From: Acidimicrobiia bacterium
GTDB taxonomy: Bacteria > Acidobacteriota > Vicinamibacteria > Vicinamibacterales > CAVVIG01
Direction: 5' to 3'
Length of the DNA stretch: 64,000 nucleotides
Assembly: GCA_016871175.1 (NCBI GenBank)
Contig: VFZL01000009.1
Location: 62,001 to 126,000 of the forward strand
This document shows, piece by piece, positions 52,761-64,000 of this stretch. A program made the translations under genes and the position numbers. How positions within the stretch are numbered: position 1 is the first letter of the stretch; each line of letters begins with the position of its first letter. The notes under the pieces were generated by a model. The model was not told the DNA's origin. It was given only the letters and a program-made list of their open reading frames with translations, and made no database searches.

Positions 52761-53884
52761 CCGCGCGGATTCCGTTTGTGACGCTGCGACCGCGCGAAGA
52801 CGAGGCCGACGTCCGAGCGGCGATCGAGCGAGTGCTCGCCAGTGGATGGTTCGTGCTCGGGCCCGAGGTCGAGCGCTTCGAGGAGGAGTTCGCCGCCGCC
52901 AGCGGGGCGAGCCACGCCATTGGCGTAGGGACCGGCACGGACGCGATCGCGCTCATTCTGCGTGCGCTCGACGTCGGGCCGGGCGACGAGGTCATCACAA
53001 CGCCGTTGTCCGCCGCCTACTCCGCATTGGCCATCCAGATGGCTGGCGCCACACCTGTCTTTGCGGACATCGATCCGAGGCGCTTGACGGTCGACCCCGC
53101 ACAGGTCGAGCGCATGGTGACGCCACGAACACGCGCCATTCTGCCCGTACACCTGTACGGTCAGGCCGCGGACATGGTCACGCTGACGGCCATCGCCACT
53201 CGTCATCACCTGGCCATCGTCGAAGATTGCTGCCAGGCACACCTGGGGCACGCAGCGGGGCGACCGGTCGGCACGATGGGTGTCGCGGGCGCGTTCAGCT
53301 TCTACCCGACCAAGAACCTCGGCGCGCTCGGGGACGGGGGCGCGATCATCACCAACGATGCGAGCCTCGCCACTCGCGCGCGCCGACTCCGCAACGGCGG
53401 CCAGACCACCACGTATCATCACGTGGAGTTCGGTGTGAACACGCGACTGGACGAACTGCAAGCCGCGATTCTCCGCGCCCGACTCCCACGCCTGCGGGCA
53501 TGGACCGAGGTCCGACGACACCTGGCCCGCCTCTACCGCGCGGCGCTGGCGGACGCGCCGATCCGCGTACTGCCGGAACTCGACGCCGGGCACGTCTATC
53601 ACCTGTTCGTGGTACTCGCCGGCGACGAGCCGGCCGCGCGCGACCGTCTCCGCCAGTTCCTGGATCAGTGCGGCGTTCAGACACTGGTGCACTATCCCAC
53701 CACCATTTCGTCGCAACCGGCGTTCGCCCGCTTCGCCTCCACCGAGTACCCGTGCGCCGAGTCCGCGTGCCGGCAGGTCGTCTCACTGCCCCTGCACCCC
53801 GGCCTGGAGGAGACGGCGGTTCACGAGATTGCCAGCGCGATTGGTCGGTTTCAGGCGGCACTCCATCGTCAGCCGTCGGCCTGA
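52757..53884 (+). CDS. DegT/DnrJ/EryC1/StrS-family sugar aminotransferase
   Basis: GTGTDAIALILRAL, VEDCCQAHLGHAAGRPVGTMGVAGAFSFYPTKNLGALGDGGAI. Confidence 0.94.
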   Translation: MTARIPFVTLRPREDEADVRAAIERVLASGWFVLGPEVERFEEEFAAASGASHAIGVGTGTDAIALILRALDVGPGDEVITTPLSAAYSALAIQMAGATPVFADIDPRRLTVDPAQVERMVTPRTRAILPVHLYGQAADMVTLTAIATRHHLAIVEDCCQAHLGHAAGRPVGTMGVAGAFSFYPTKNLGALGDGGAIITNDASLATRARRLRNGGQTTTYHHVEFGVNTRLDELQAAILRARLPRLRAWTEVRRHLARLYRAALADAPIRVLPELDAGHVYHLFVVLAGDEPAARDRLRQFLDQCGVQTLVHYPTTISSQPAFARFASTEYPCAESACRQVVSLPLHPGLEETAVHEIASAIGRFQAALHRQPSA

Positions 53885-53907
53885 GCGGCGTTCGAAAGGA
53901 TCACATC

Positions 53908-54870
53908 GTGAGAGCGTTAATTACTGGTGGCGCGGGCTTCATCGGATCACACCTGGCCGAGACACTGCTCGAACGCGGGCACGATGTGCTCATCCTCGAC
54001 AACCTGTCGACCGGATCGATCGACAACATCGCCCACATCAAGGGAAGGCCCGGGTTCGAGTACTTCATCGACACGGTCGAGAACGAGCCGCTGCTGGCCG
54101 AGCTCATCGATCGGAGCGACGTCGTGTTCCACTTCGCCGCGGCGGTCGGCGTCAAGCTGATTGTCGAGCATCCGGTTTACACCATCGAGACCAATGTGCA
54201 CGGCACCGAGGTCGTGCTCAAACACGCGAACAAGAAGAAGAAATTGGTCGTCGTCGCCTCCACATCGGAGGTGTACGGCAAGAGCAACGACGTGCCCTTT
54301 CGCGAGGATTCAGACCTCGTGATGGGACCCACGCCGAAGCACCGATGGGCGTACGCGTGCAGCAAGGCGATTGACGAGTTTCTCGCGCTGGCGTACTGGA
54401 AAGAACGCAAGCTGCCGGTCATCATCGTCCGGTTCTTCAACACCGTCGGACCTCGGCAAACCGGCCAGCACGGCATGGTCATCCCGAACTTCGTGAGACA
54501 GGCGCTGGCAGGCGAGCCGATCACCGTGTTCGGTGACGGCACGCAATCGCGCGCCTTCACTCACGTCGCTGACGTCGTGGGCGCGCTCGTCACGCTCATG
54601 CAGTCGCCGGAGGCCATTGGGCAGGTCATCAATATCGGGAATACCCAAGAGGTGACGATCACCGACCTGGCCACACGGATTCGAGAGCTCGCGGACTCCC
54701 GATCGACAATCAAGTACGTCCCCTACGACGAGGCCTACGAGTCGGGGTTCGAGGACATGCCGCGTCGAGTGCCGGATCTCACCAAAATCCGCAAGATGAT
54801 CGGGTACGAGCCCAAGCATTCACTGGACGACATCCTCCTGCAGGTCCTTGACTACTTCCGGGCGAAATAG
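53908..54870 (+). CDS. NAD-dependent epimerase/dehydratase (UDP-glucose 4-epimerase-like)
   Basis: ALITGGAGFIGSHLAETLLERGHDV, STSEVYGKSNDVPF, WAYACSKAIDE. Confidence 0.93.
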   Translation: MRALITGGAGFIGSHLAETLLERGHDVLILDNLSTGSIDNIAHIKGRPGFEYFIDTVENEPLLAELIDRSDVVFHFAAAVGVKLIVEHPVYTIETNVHGTEVVLKHANKKKKLVVVASTSEVYGKSNDVPFREDSDLVMGPTPKHRWAYACSKAIDEFLALAYWKERKLPVIIVRFFNTVGPRQTGQHGMVIPNFVRQALAGEPITVFGDGTQSRAFTHVADVVGALVTLMQSPEAIGQVINIGNTQEVTITDLATRIRELADSRSTIKYVPYDEAYESGFEDMPRRVPDLTKIRKMIGYEPKHSLDDILLQVLDYFRAK

Positions 54871-54919
54871 TCGGACCGTCGGGCTTGGTACGACGCCGAG
54901 CGGCGCGTCTACTCGGACC

Positions 54920-55693
54920 ATGCAGGGCTGTCTTCGATACGGACTCGTTGCGGCAACGTGCCTCGCGATCCTCGGGTCTGCAGCCGCGGTGCGGGCCGAG
55001 GTCAAGATCACCATTAGCGACGGGAAGGTGTCTGTCGACGCGAAGGACGCGACCGTTCGTCAGATCTTGACCGAGTGGGCGAGAGTGGGCCAAACGCGAA
55101 TCGTCAACGCGGAGCGCGTGACGGGTGCCCCGTTGACGTTGTACCTCGTGCAAGTCCCTGAAGCCGAGGCCTTGGACGTCGTACTGCGCTCGGTGAGTGG
55201 CTATCTCGCGGCGCCGCGGGCGGTCGCCATCCCGAACGCGTCGCGCTTCGATCGCATACTCGTGATGCCGACGAGCACGCCACCGCGCACAACCGCGCCG
55301 CCGCAGCAGGCTCAGGCGTTTCCGCAGCCGGTCTCACTGCCGGCCGACGACGTCGACATCGATGACTTTGGCCCCGGTCCCCCCGATGGAGGGCAGCGCG
55401 CCCCGGTCTTTCCGCAGTTTCCGGTTGGCGGACCGGGTGCGAACCCGAATCTGCCACAGCGAGGGCCGGTGTTCCCGCAGGCGGGTAGCCCCTCCCCCCC
55501 CAACGCGCCGGTGCCGGGCCAGGCGATGCCACCGGTCGGCCAGGTTCCGCCAGGCCAGTTCCCGCGCGCGCAATTCCCACCGGTTCAGCAGTTCCCTGGT
55601 GGATCGACTGGCGGGGCGATGCCAAGCGGTGTGTCGACGCCGGGTATGATGATTCAGCCGCCGCCCGCGACGGGCGTGCCAGACCCACAGTAG
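54920..55693 (+). CDS. Secreted protein with STN/secretin-N-like domain and Pro/Gln-rich tail
   Basis: Signal peptide; VSVDAKDATVRQILTEWARVGQTRIVNAERVTGAPLTLYLVQVPEAEALDVVLRSVSGY; repeated FPQ/PVFPQ low-complexity C-terminus. Confidence 0.7.
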   Translation: MQGCLRYGLVAATCLAILGSAAAVRAEVKITISDGKVSVDAKDATVRQILTEWARVGQTRIVNAERVTGAPLTLYLVQVPEAEALDVVLRSVSGYLAAPRAVAIPNASRFDRILVMPTSTPPRTTAPPQQAQAFPQPVSLPADDVDIDDFGPGPPDGGQRAPVFPQFPVGGPGANPNLPQRGPVFPQAGSPSPPNAPVPGQAMPPVGQVPPGQFPRAQFPPVQQFPGGSTGGAMPSGVSTPGMMIQPPPATGVPDPQ

Positions 55694-55728
55694 ACCTGCG
55701 AGTCTCGGGGTTCTCATTCTTCGTCCCG

Positions 55729-56181
55729 ATGCCACTCATCGACACCGTCACCTCTGCGATGGCCGACGCCATGCGAAGCCATGACGCTCCACGTCTGAGT
55801 GCGTTGCGCATGCTCAAGGCGGCCCTGATGAATCGCGCCGTGGAGAAGAAGCGCGATCTCGACGAGGCCGAATCAATCCAAGTCGTCACCTCGCTCGTGA
55901 AACAGCGAAAGGACGCCATCGAACAGTTTCTCGCAGGGGGACGCCAGGACCTCGCCGACAAGGAGCGTGCCGAGATCGCGATCTTGGAGATCTACCTGCC
56001 GCCCGCCGTCGACCCGGCTGTCCTCGAGGCTGCCGTCCAAGGGGCGATTGCGGAGACCGGGGCGACCTCACCCAAGGACATGGGGAAAGTCATGAAGGCT
56101 GTGATGCCGCGGCTGGCCGGGCAGGCAGTCGACGGCAAGATCGTCAGCGATCTCGTGCGAGCCAGGCTGGCAGCCGGCTGA
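55729..56181 (+). CDS. GatB/YqeY domain protein
   Basis: DAMRSHDAPRLSALRMLKAALMN, KQRKDAIEQFLAGGRQDLADKERAEIAILEIYLP, KDMGKVMKAVMPRLAGQADGK-like end. Confidence 0.94.
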   Translation: MPLIDTVTSAMADAMRSHDAPRLSALRMLKAALMNRAVEKKRDLDEAESIQVVTSLVKQRKDAIEQFLAGGRQDLADKERAEIAILEIYLPPAVDPAVLEAAVQGAIAETGATSPKDMGKVMKAVMPRLAGQAVDGKIVSDLVRARLAAG

Positions 56182-56213
56182 TGCGGACAGCGTGATACGA
56201 TCCAGCGGCTTCC

Positions 56214-56990
56214 ATGCGACGGGCTTCATCGCCGTACGCGTCTTCGTTCTCCTTCGGCCCGGGCCCGCTCACGCCGGCCCTGAAGTTGCTCATCTTCGGC
56301 AACGTCGCAGTCTTCCTGCTGGAGAAGCTCGTCTTCAATCAGTTCGCCATCGGCGATCTGCCGACGCCTTGGTTTTCGACGTTCCTGGGACTCAATCCGT
56401 CGAGCGTCGTCAGGCGTGGGTACGTCTGGCAGCTTGCGACGTACATGTTCCTCCACGCCGGTGTCGCGCATCTGTTGTTCAACTTGCTCGCGATCTGGAT
56501 GTTCGGCGGCGAGCTCGAGCGCAGGTGGGGTACGCGGTACTTCCTGAAGTTCTACTTCGTCACCGGCATCGGCGCGGCGGCGCTCACGGTCGTCGCGGCG
56601 TATACGCTGCTTCCCTCGCTGAGACACCCGTCCGTCGTGGTCGTGGGCGCGTCAGGCGCGATCTATGGCCTCCTGCTCGCGTACGGGCTGTACTTCCCGG
56701 ACCGGCACATCTACATGTACTTCGTCTTTCCGATTCCGGCGAAGTACTTCGTGATGATCATGGGCGCGCTGGCCTTCTACTCCTCGATGGCTGAGTCGGG
56801 TGGTGGTGTGGCACACGCGGCGCATCTCGGCGGGCTGGTTGTCGGTTACCTTTACCTCAAGAGCGGACGGATTTACCCCTGGGCCGAGGTGAAGTACCGT
56901 TATGCGAAGTGGAGGATCAATAAGGTGCGAAAGAAGTTCGACGTCTATCAAGGCGGCCGCGCGAACGATTGGGATCGTAAAGTCCATTGA
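56214..56990 (+). CDS. Rhomboid-family intramembrane serine protease
   Basis: YMFLHAGVAHLLFNLLAIWMFGGELERRWG, VVGASGAIYGLLLAYG, AHAAHLGGLVVGYLY. Confidence 0.95.
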   Translation: MRRASSPYASSFSFGPGPLTPALKLLIFGNVAVFLLEKLVFNQFAIGDLPTPWFSTFLGLNPSSVVRRGYVWQLATYMFLHAGVAHLLFNLLAIWMFGGELERRWGTRYFLKFYFVTGIGAAALTVVAAYTLLPSLRHPSVVVVGASGAIYGLLLAYGLYFPDRHIYMYFVFPIPAKYFVMIMGALAFYSSMAESGGGVAHAAHLGGLVVGYLYLKSGRIYPWAEVKYRYAKWRINKVRKKFDVYQGGRANDWDRKVH

Positions 56991-57068
56991 TGCTCAGACT
57001 GGTGCCCGGCCCGAAGGCAACAGGGCCCAGCGCACCGGCGGCGGGTACTCGCGTGGCCGGCATCCACC

Positions 57069-57434
57069 CTACGCGAGCGGATCGCCGGCATCCTTGTAGG
57101 CCGCCCACTCCGCTCGAATCGGACTGAAGACGTCGAGCTCGAACGTGTCTTCGAGCGCCTCGGCTTGGTGGGCGACGCCAGATGGAATCAGCAGCACTTC
57201 CCCCTCACGAACCGTAACTTCTTCGCCGGCCACGAGGAACTTCAAGGCGCCTTGTAGGACGTAGGTCATCTGTTCGCTCTCGTGGGCGTGGAGCGGCACC
57301 AAACATCCCCGTTTGATGTAGACCTGTACCAGCATCTCCCGCTCCCCGCTGACGACCTTCCGCGAGAGCATCTCGGTGACCTTTTCGAGCGCGATCTCGT
57401 CCCAACGGTGCAATACGGCGCCCTTTTCCGTCAT
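57069..57434 (-). CDS. Cupin-domain protein
   Basis: GCLVPLHAHESEQMTYVLQGALKFLVAGEEVTVREGEVLLIPSGVAHQAEAL; start within the 57506 ORF is uncertain. Confidence 0.85.
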   Translation of the reverse strand: MTEKGAVLHRWDEIALEKVTEMLSRKVVSGEREMLVQVYIKRGCLVPLHAHESEQMTYVLQGALKFLVAGEEVTVREGEVLLIPSGVAHQAEALEDTFELDVFSPIRAEWAAYKDAGDPLA

Positions 57435-57486
57435 GGGGTCAGGAGCATATCTCATCAGGACCGGATGATATACTTTGTCGCTTCGT

Positions 57487-59661
<2,175 letters not shown>

Positions 59662-59723
59662 CCGCTACGCGTCCCAGTGACGGCGTCCGACGGCAGTGGC
59701 TTGTCCCCGGTTAACATGAGTCG

Positions 59724-60596
59724 GTGATTGCGGCTCGGAACCTGACGCGCCGGTTCGGTTCGCGCACCGTGGTCGACGGTGTCTCGTTCGACGTGGCAGC
59801 GGGCGAGGTAGTGGTCCTGCTCGGCCCCAACGGTGCCGGCAAGACGACGACGCTGCGAATGCTGGCCAGACTGATCGCGCCGACGGCCGGCGCGATCAGT
59901 CTGGCCGGACTCCCGCTCACAGCGAAAACTGTCACCGGCCTGCGTGGGCGGATCGGATTCCTGACCGAATCGCCTGGACTCTGGGATCGCCTGACGGTCC
60001 GCGAGAACCTCACCGTGTACGCGGGAGTGTACGACATCGAGCACGCCGGGGACGTGGTCGATCGCCTGCTCGACACGTTCGGTCTGCTTTCGCACGGGTG
60101 TGCACGGGCCGCGGAGCTGTCGAAAGGCATGCGGTAGAAGGTGGCGATCTGTCGGGCGCTCCTCCACAAACCCGACATCCTGCTCCTCGACGAGCCGACG
60201 TCCGGGCTGGATCCGGAGGTTTCGAAGCTGGTTCGCGACCTGCTGCGCGACTGCCGTTCTCGATGCTGCGCGATCCTGCTGTCGACACACAATCTCGACG
60301 AGGCGGAGCGGCAGGCCGATCGGATCGCCGTCCTGCAGCAGCAGCTCGTGGCGCTGGACACGCCGGCGGCGCTCCGCCGTCGGCTCGGCACCGGGCGGTT
60401 GATCGTGCGCGTCGAGGGCGAAGCGGCCGCGTGGACGACGTGGGTGCGCGCCATCGACCCGTCGGTCCAAGTGGACGGCCCATTCCTCACGTTCACGCTT
60501 GGCGATGTCGAGGCACGCACGCCGCAGGTGGTGGCGGCGCTCGCGACGGCGGGCGCGCCCATCCTCGAGGTGCGGCCCGAACTGCCGGCGCTCTAA
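59724..60596 (+). pseudogene. ABC transporter ATP-binding subunit (NatA-like) with in-frame TAG and early TAA
   Basis: Walker A GPNGAGKTTTLRML, LSKGMR[TAG]KVAICRALLHKPDILLLDEPTSGLDPEV, ending PAL[TAA]DVYLHLM; all in one frame. Confidence 0.85.
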
Positions 60597-60627
60597 GACG
60601 TCTACCTTCATCTGATGCAGGGCGTCG

Positions 60628-61428
60628 ATGAGCCACCGACGCGTGCTGTCGATAGTGCGGAAGGAGTGGCTGGATCTCATCAGGAATCCTGGCGCCCTGG
60701 CCCCCGTCGTGTTGGTCGCGGTCATCGCGCTGATCCTGCCGTTCGCCGTCGCGATCGCCATTCCGGCGTTGACCGGAGAAGGTTTGGGCGACGACCGTGA
60801 TTTGATGCGCGTCAGCGCATTGTCAGGAGCCCCATCACATCTCTCAGCCGATGCCAAAGTACAGTTCTTTCTGCTGCAGCAGTTCCTGCTGCTCTTCCTG
60901 CTGACCCCAATCACCGGATCCATGGCGCTCGCGTCTCATTCGATCGTCGGCGAAAAACAGGCCCGCACGCTGGAGCCGCTGCTCGCGACCCCGTTGACCA
61001 CCGGAGAGTTACTCTTGGCGAAGGTGATTGGTGCGCTCTGGCCGAGCCTCGCCATCGCGATCGTCTGTGTGGGCGTCTACTTCGCCGGCATGTTCTGGCT
61101 GGCGCTCCCGGGCGTGGCGGGGGCGATGGCCAATCCCTCCACGGCCGCGTTGGTGCTGCTGGTCGCACCCGGCGCGTCGCTCGTGGGCCTTCAGGCCGCG
61201 CTCATCGTCTCGTCGCGCGTGAACGACGCGCGGACGGCTCAGCAAGCAGGTGTCCTGCTGATCGTGCCGATCACGGCGGCGCTCGTCGCGCAGTTCCTCG
61301 GGACGTTCTGGATGTCGGCTCGTCTGCTGGTGCTGGTCGGCCTGGGCCTCTTGGTTCTGTGGCTGTTGCTCCTCGCGATCAGCGTGCGGCTTTTCCGCCG
61401 TGAGACCATCCTGACGTGCTGGCGGTAA
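60628..61428 (+). CDS. ABC-2 type transporter permease (NatB-like)
   Basis: RKEWLDLIRNPGALAPVV, SIVGEKQARTLEPLLATPLTTGELLLAKV, multiple TM segments, LFRRETILTCWR. Confidence 0.9.
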   Translation: MSHRRVLSIVRKEWLDLIRNPGALAPVVLVAVIALILPFAVAIAIPALTGEGLGDDRDLMRVSALSGAPSHLSADAKVQFFLLQQFLLLFLLTPITGSMALASHSIVGEKQARTLEPLLATPLTTGELLLAKVIGALWPSLAIAIVCVGVYFAGMFWLALPGVAGAMANPSTAALVLLVAPGASLVGLQAALIVSSRVNDARTAQQAGVLLIVPITAALVAQFLGTFWMSARLLVLVGLGLLVLWLLLLAISVRLFRRETILTCWR

Positions 61429-61462
61429 GAGCCACGCTCTCGAAGAGGGTCGGAGGGCGCGA

Positions 61463-62062
61463 TCAGAAGCGGACCCCGAGGCCGAGGGCGACACGCGCGT
61501 CGTGCGTCCAGAACCCGCCGTCGCGACGTCGCCCTCGAGAGAACGCGGGACCTGAATAGCGCACGATGCGGTCACCCAGGTCGACTCGAGCAAACGCGCC
61601 TCGGCGCGCCCCGAGCTCGATGCCGCCTCCGACGTCGACCGCCGGCAACGTGCGCCCAGCCGCGAGCAGACAGTCCAGCGGCGGAGGGAAGATCGCGATG
61701 CACGCGATTGGCCCCGGCGCCTCCGCGACGTGCATCACGCCAGACCGCACTCGGGCGAACGGTCGGACCAGACCGATGACCGGTCCCACCGTCACACCGA
61801 AGAGCGCTTCGACCCGTCGGCGACTCACGGGGGAGCGATCCGGCAGGTCCGACAGGTAGAACGTTGCCTCAGCTTCGATCCCGAGGATCTTGCCCGGACG
61901 CCACGCGAAGCGCCCGCCGACGCCCACATCGTCCGCATCGAGCTCGCCGAGGCGGGCCGCCGCAACATGCGCGGCCAATTCGATCGACCCACGCGCCTGA
62001 GCCGATGCGTGACACGTCCAAAACGGCGCCATGATCAGCGTCCACACCGCGATCTGCCGCAT
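61463..62062 (-). CDS. Putative secreted/outer-membrane beta-barrel-like protein
   Basis: Signal-peptide-like N-terminus; aromatic-ended strands (VGGRFAWRPGKILGIEAEATFYLSD ... ARVALGLGVRF). Confidence 0.6.
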   Translation of the reverse strand: MRQIAVWTLIMAPFWTCHASAQARGSIELAAHVAAARLGELDADDVGVGGRFAWRPGKILGIEAEATFYLSDLPDRSPVSRRRVEALFGVTVGPVIGLVRPFARVRSGVMHVAEAPGPIACIAIFPPPLDCLLAAGRTLPAVDVGGGIELGARRGAFARVDLGDRIVRYSGPAFSRGRRRDGGFWTHDARVALGLGVRF

Positions 62063-62269
62063 CGACCCCAGTCTACCAAATCACCTGGGCTTTCCGCCCT
62101 CCAAACGCGTGCAAAGGGATCGACGGGCACGGTACTCGCCGTCCGGGATCCGGGCCACCTCGGCCTCCCTGACCGGGATCAGAGGGCGGTGACCTCGAGG
62201 CCAATGACAGCACGCCTGCGCAGAAGTGGGCATACCCAGGGGACGGTTCGGCTTGACGCCGGAGGGTGC

Positions 62270-62291
62270 ACTGAATGAACATTCATTCAGT
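62270..62291. promoter_or_regulatory. FadR-type palindromic operator
   Basis: ACTGAATGAA-CA-TTCATTCAGT; core TGAATGAACATTCATTCA. Confidence 0.75.
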
Positions 62292-62292
62292 C

Positions 62293-62910
62293 ATGCCTTC
62301 CGTCGCAACCGCCCGTCGCCGCGCCGGCCCGTCCCCGATGCCCAAGCGCGACGCGATCCTGCGCGCCGCCATCGACGTCTTCGCCAACCGTGGGTTCTTC
62401 AACGCACAAGTCGCCGACGTCGCGCGCGCGGCTGGCGTCGCGGCCGGTACGGTCTATTTGTACTTCCGCAGCAAAGACGACATCTTGATGTCCGTCTTCG
62501 AGCGCACGATGAAAGACGCGCTCGAGGAAGGTCGTGGTGCCACCACCGGAGTGCACGATCCCGCTGAGCGGTTGCGCCGGTTCGCACGCGTGCACCTGGG
62601 CCGTCTCGGACGAGATCGGAACCTGGCGATTGTCTTTCAGGTGGAGCTGCGACAGTCAGTCAAGTTCATGGAACGCTTCTCCTCGTCGCTCTTTCGCGAG
62701 TACCTCGGCCAGATCCGAGCGTCGATTGTGGATGGACAACAGACTGGCCTGTTTCGCCGCGAACTCAACGCCACGACCGCCGCCAAGGTGTTCTTCGGGG
62801 CGCTCGACGAGATGGCCACCAACTGGATTCTGAGCCGCCACCGCTACTCGCTGGAAAGCAACGTCGAGCCGGTGCTCGATCTCTTCCTGAGGGGAGTCAC
62901 GACGCGATGA
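62293..62910 (+). CDS. TetR-family (FadR-like) transcriptional regulator
   Basis: AILRAAIDVFANRGFFNAQVADVARAAGVAAGTVYLYFRSKDDIL HTH; second ATG preferred because the first (62275) lies inside the palindrome. Confidence 0.9.
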   Translation: MPSVATARRRAGPSPMPKRDAILRAAIDVFANRGFFNAQVADVARAAGVAAGTVYLYFRSKDDILMSVFERTMKDALEEGRGATTGVHDPAERLRRFARVHLGRLGRDRNLAIVFQVELRQSVKFMERFSSSLFREYLGQIRASIVDGQQTGLFRRELNATTAAKVFFGALDEMATNWILSRHRYSLESNVEPVLDLFLRGVTTR

Positions 62911-64000
62911 CCGCCAGAACCCCTATCCGTTCCGCTGCGGTGCTCGGCGCCGGCACGATGGGCGCTCAGATCGCCGCACACTTTGCCAACATCGGCGTGC
63001 CGACGCTCCTGCTCGACCTGACCGAGCAGACGGCCCGCGATGGCCTGAAGCGCGCGATGGCCCTCAAACCGGATCCGCTCTTTACGAGAGGAGCGGCACA
63101 ACTGATCCGCACGGGCGGGTTCGACGATCTCTCCGGTCTGGCGAAGGTCGACTGGATCATGGAAGCTGTCGTCGAGCGACTCGACGTCAAACGCGAGCTG
63201 CTCGCACGCGTCGACGCGGCGCGCACACCCGGCACCATCATGTCCTCGAACACCTCGGGGATATCGATTGCCGCCATCGGCGAGGGACGAAGCGAGGATT
63301 TCCGGCGTCACTGGCTCGGCACCCACTTCTTCAACCCTCCGCGCTATCTCCACCTGCTCGAGCTCATTCCCACGGCCGACACCGACCAGGCTGTTCTAGA
63401 GCGCATCGCGTGGTTCGCGGATCATCGCCTGGGCAAGGGCGTGGTCGTGGCGAAGGACACCCCGAACTTCATCGCGAACCACATCGGGGTCTACGGGCTG
63501 ATGCAGGTGCTGCGGGCGCTCACGTCCGGGGCCTACACCATTGAGGAGATTGACGCGATGACCGGCCCGGCCATCGGCCGGCCCAAGAGCGCCACGTTCC
63601 GCACCATGGACGTCGTGGGCGTGGACGTGCTCGGCCACGTCGCACGCAACATGACGGAACGGATGACGGACCCTGCGGTCCGTGAGATGTTCGTCGTGCC
63701 GACGCTCATCGAGCAGATGATTGAGCGGGGAGCCACGGGCGAGAAGGCCGGCCAGGGCTTCTACAAACGTGAGAAGGGCGCGAGTGGCGAATCGGAGATC
63801 CTCACGCTCGATACCGCGACCCTGACCTACCGCGCACGACAGTCGCCGACGCTGGCGTCGCTGGAGGCGGCGAAGGCGATCGAGCCCGTGGCCGAACGGC
63901 TCAAGACGCTGTACCTCGGCAAGGACCGCGTCGGGGAGTTCCTCCGGTCCACGCTCGGCCCGACGCTCCTCTACGCAGCGCGCGTAGCGCCCGAGATTGC
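62907..64000 (+). CDS. 3-hydroxyacyl-CoA dehydrogenase (FadB/FadJ-like), truncated by the window end
   Basis: AVLGAGTMGAQIAAHFANIGVPTLLLD, WIMEAVVERLDVKRELLARVDA, SNTSGISIAAIGEG, GTHFFNPPRYLHLLELIP. Confidence 0.94.
   Translation, partial: MTARTPIRSAAVLGAGTMGAQIAAHFANIGVPTLLLDLTEQTARDGLKRAMALKPDPLFTRGAAQLIRTGGFDDLSGLAKVDWIMEAVVERLDVKRELLARVDAARTPGTIMSSNTSGISIAAIGEGRSEDFRRHWLGTHFFNPPRYLHLLELIPTADTDQAVLERIAWFADHRLGKGVVVAKDTPNFIANHIGVYGLMQVLRALTSGAYTIEEIDAMTGPAIGRPKSATFRTMDVVGVDVLGHVARNMTERMTDPAVREMFVVPTLIEQMIERGATGEKAGQGFYKREKGASGESEILTLDTATLTYRARQSPTLASLEAAKAIEPVAERLKTLYLGKDRVGEFLRSTLGPTLLYAARVAPEI

Overview
This is a high-GC bacterial chromosomal window with mostly housekeeping content. Gene content and style suggest Acidobacteriota/Vicinamibacteria, but that is an inference and was not tested. 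It holds about 50 protein genes and one tRNA (anticodon CAU). I found no rRNA, CRISPR array, IS element or prophage. Conserved blocks are: glyA-dinG-like; TPR/YggS/DivIVA; lepA-lepB; mutS2-dnaG-rpoD-tRNA; Zn-ribbon/rnhA/pgeF/acpS; a complete-looking dcw division/cell-wall cluster on the minus strand (mraZ to ftsZ) that lacks murF; a sugar/glycosyltransferase block; a fused E1 dehydrogenase; an ABC-2 exporter; and a TetR-fad locus. The best candidate for an undescribed system is a translationally coupled minus-strand unit at about 8.74-14.21 kb: cysteine desulfurase, GcvH-like lipoyl protein, COG0523/CobW GTPase, small Cys-containing protein, two-cluster 4Fe-4S protein, and a class-II (DxDDTA) squalene-hopene-cyclase-like protein. 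Its first gene carries a single in-frame amber codon at a Gln position. Its ferredoxin ORF has no stop before running about 0.7 kb into the cyclase in another frame. Other notable signals are an ABC ATPase with two in-frame nonsense codons, a canonical G4 motif upstream of a PQQ dehydrogenase, a FadR-type palindrome covering a TetR gene start, a strong promoter with MraZ-box-like repeats, and a 30-bp imperfect inverted repeat inside the dcw cluster.
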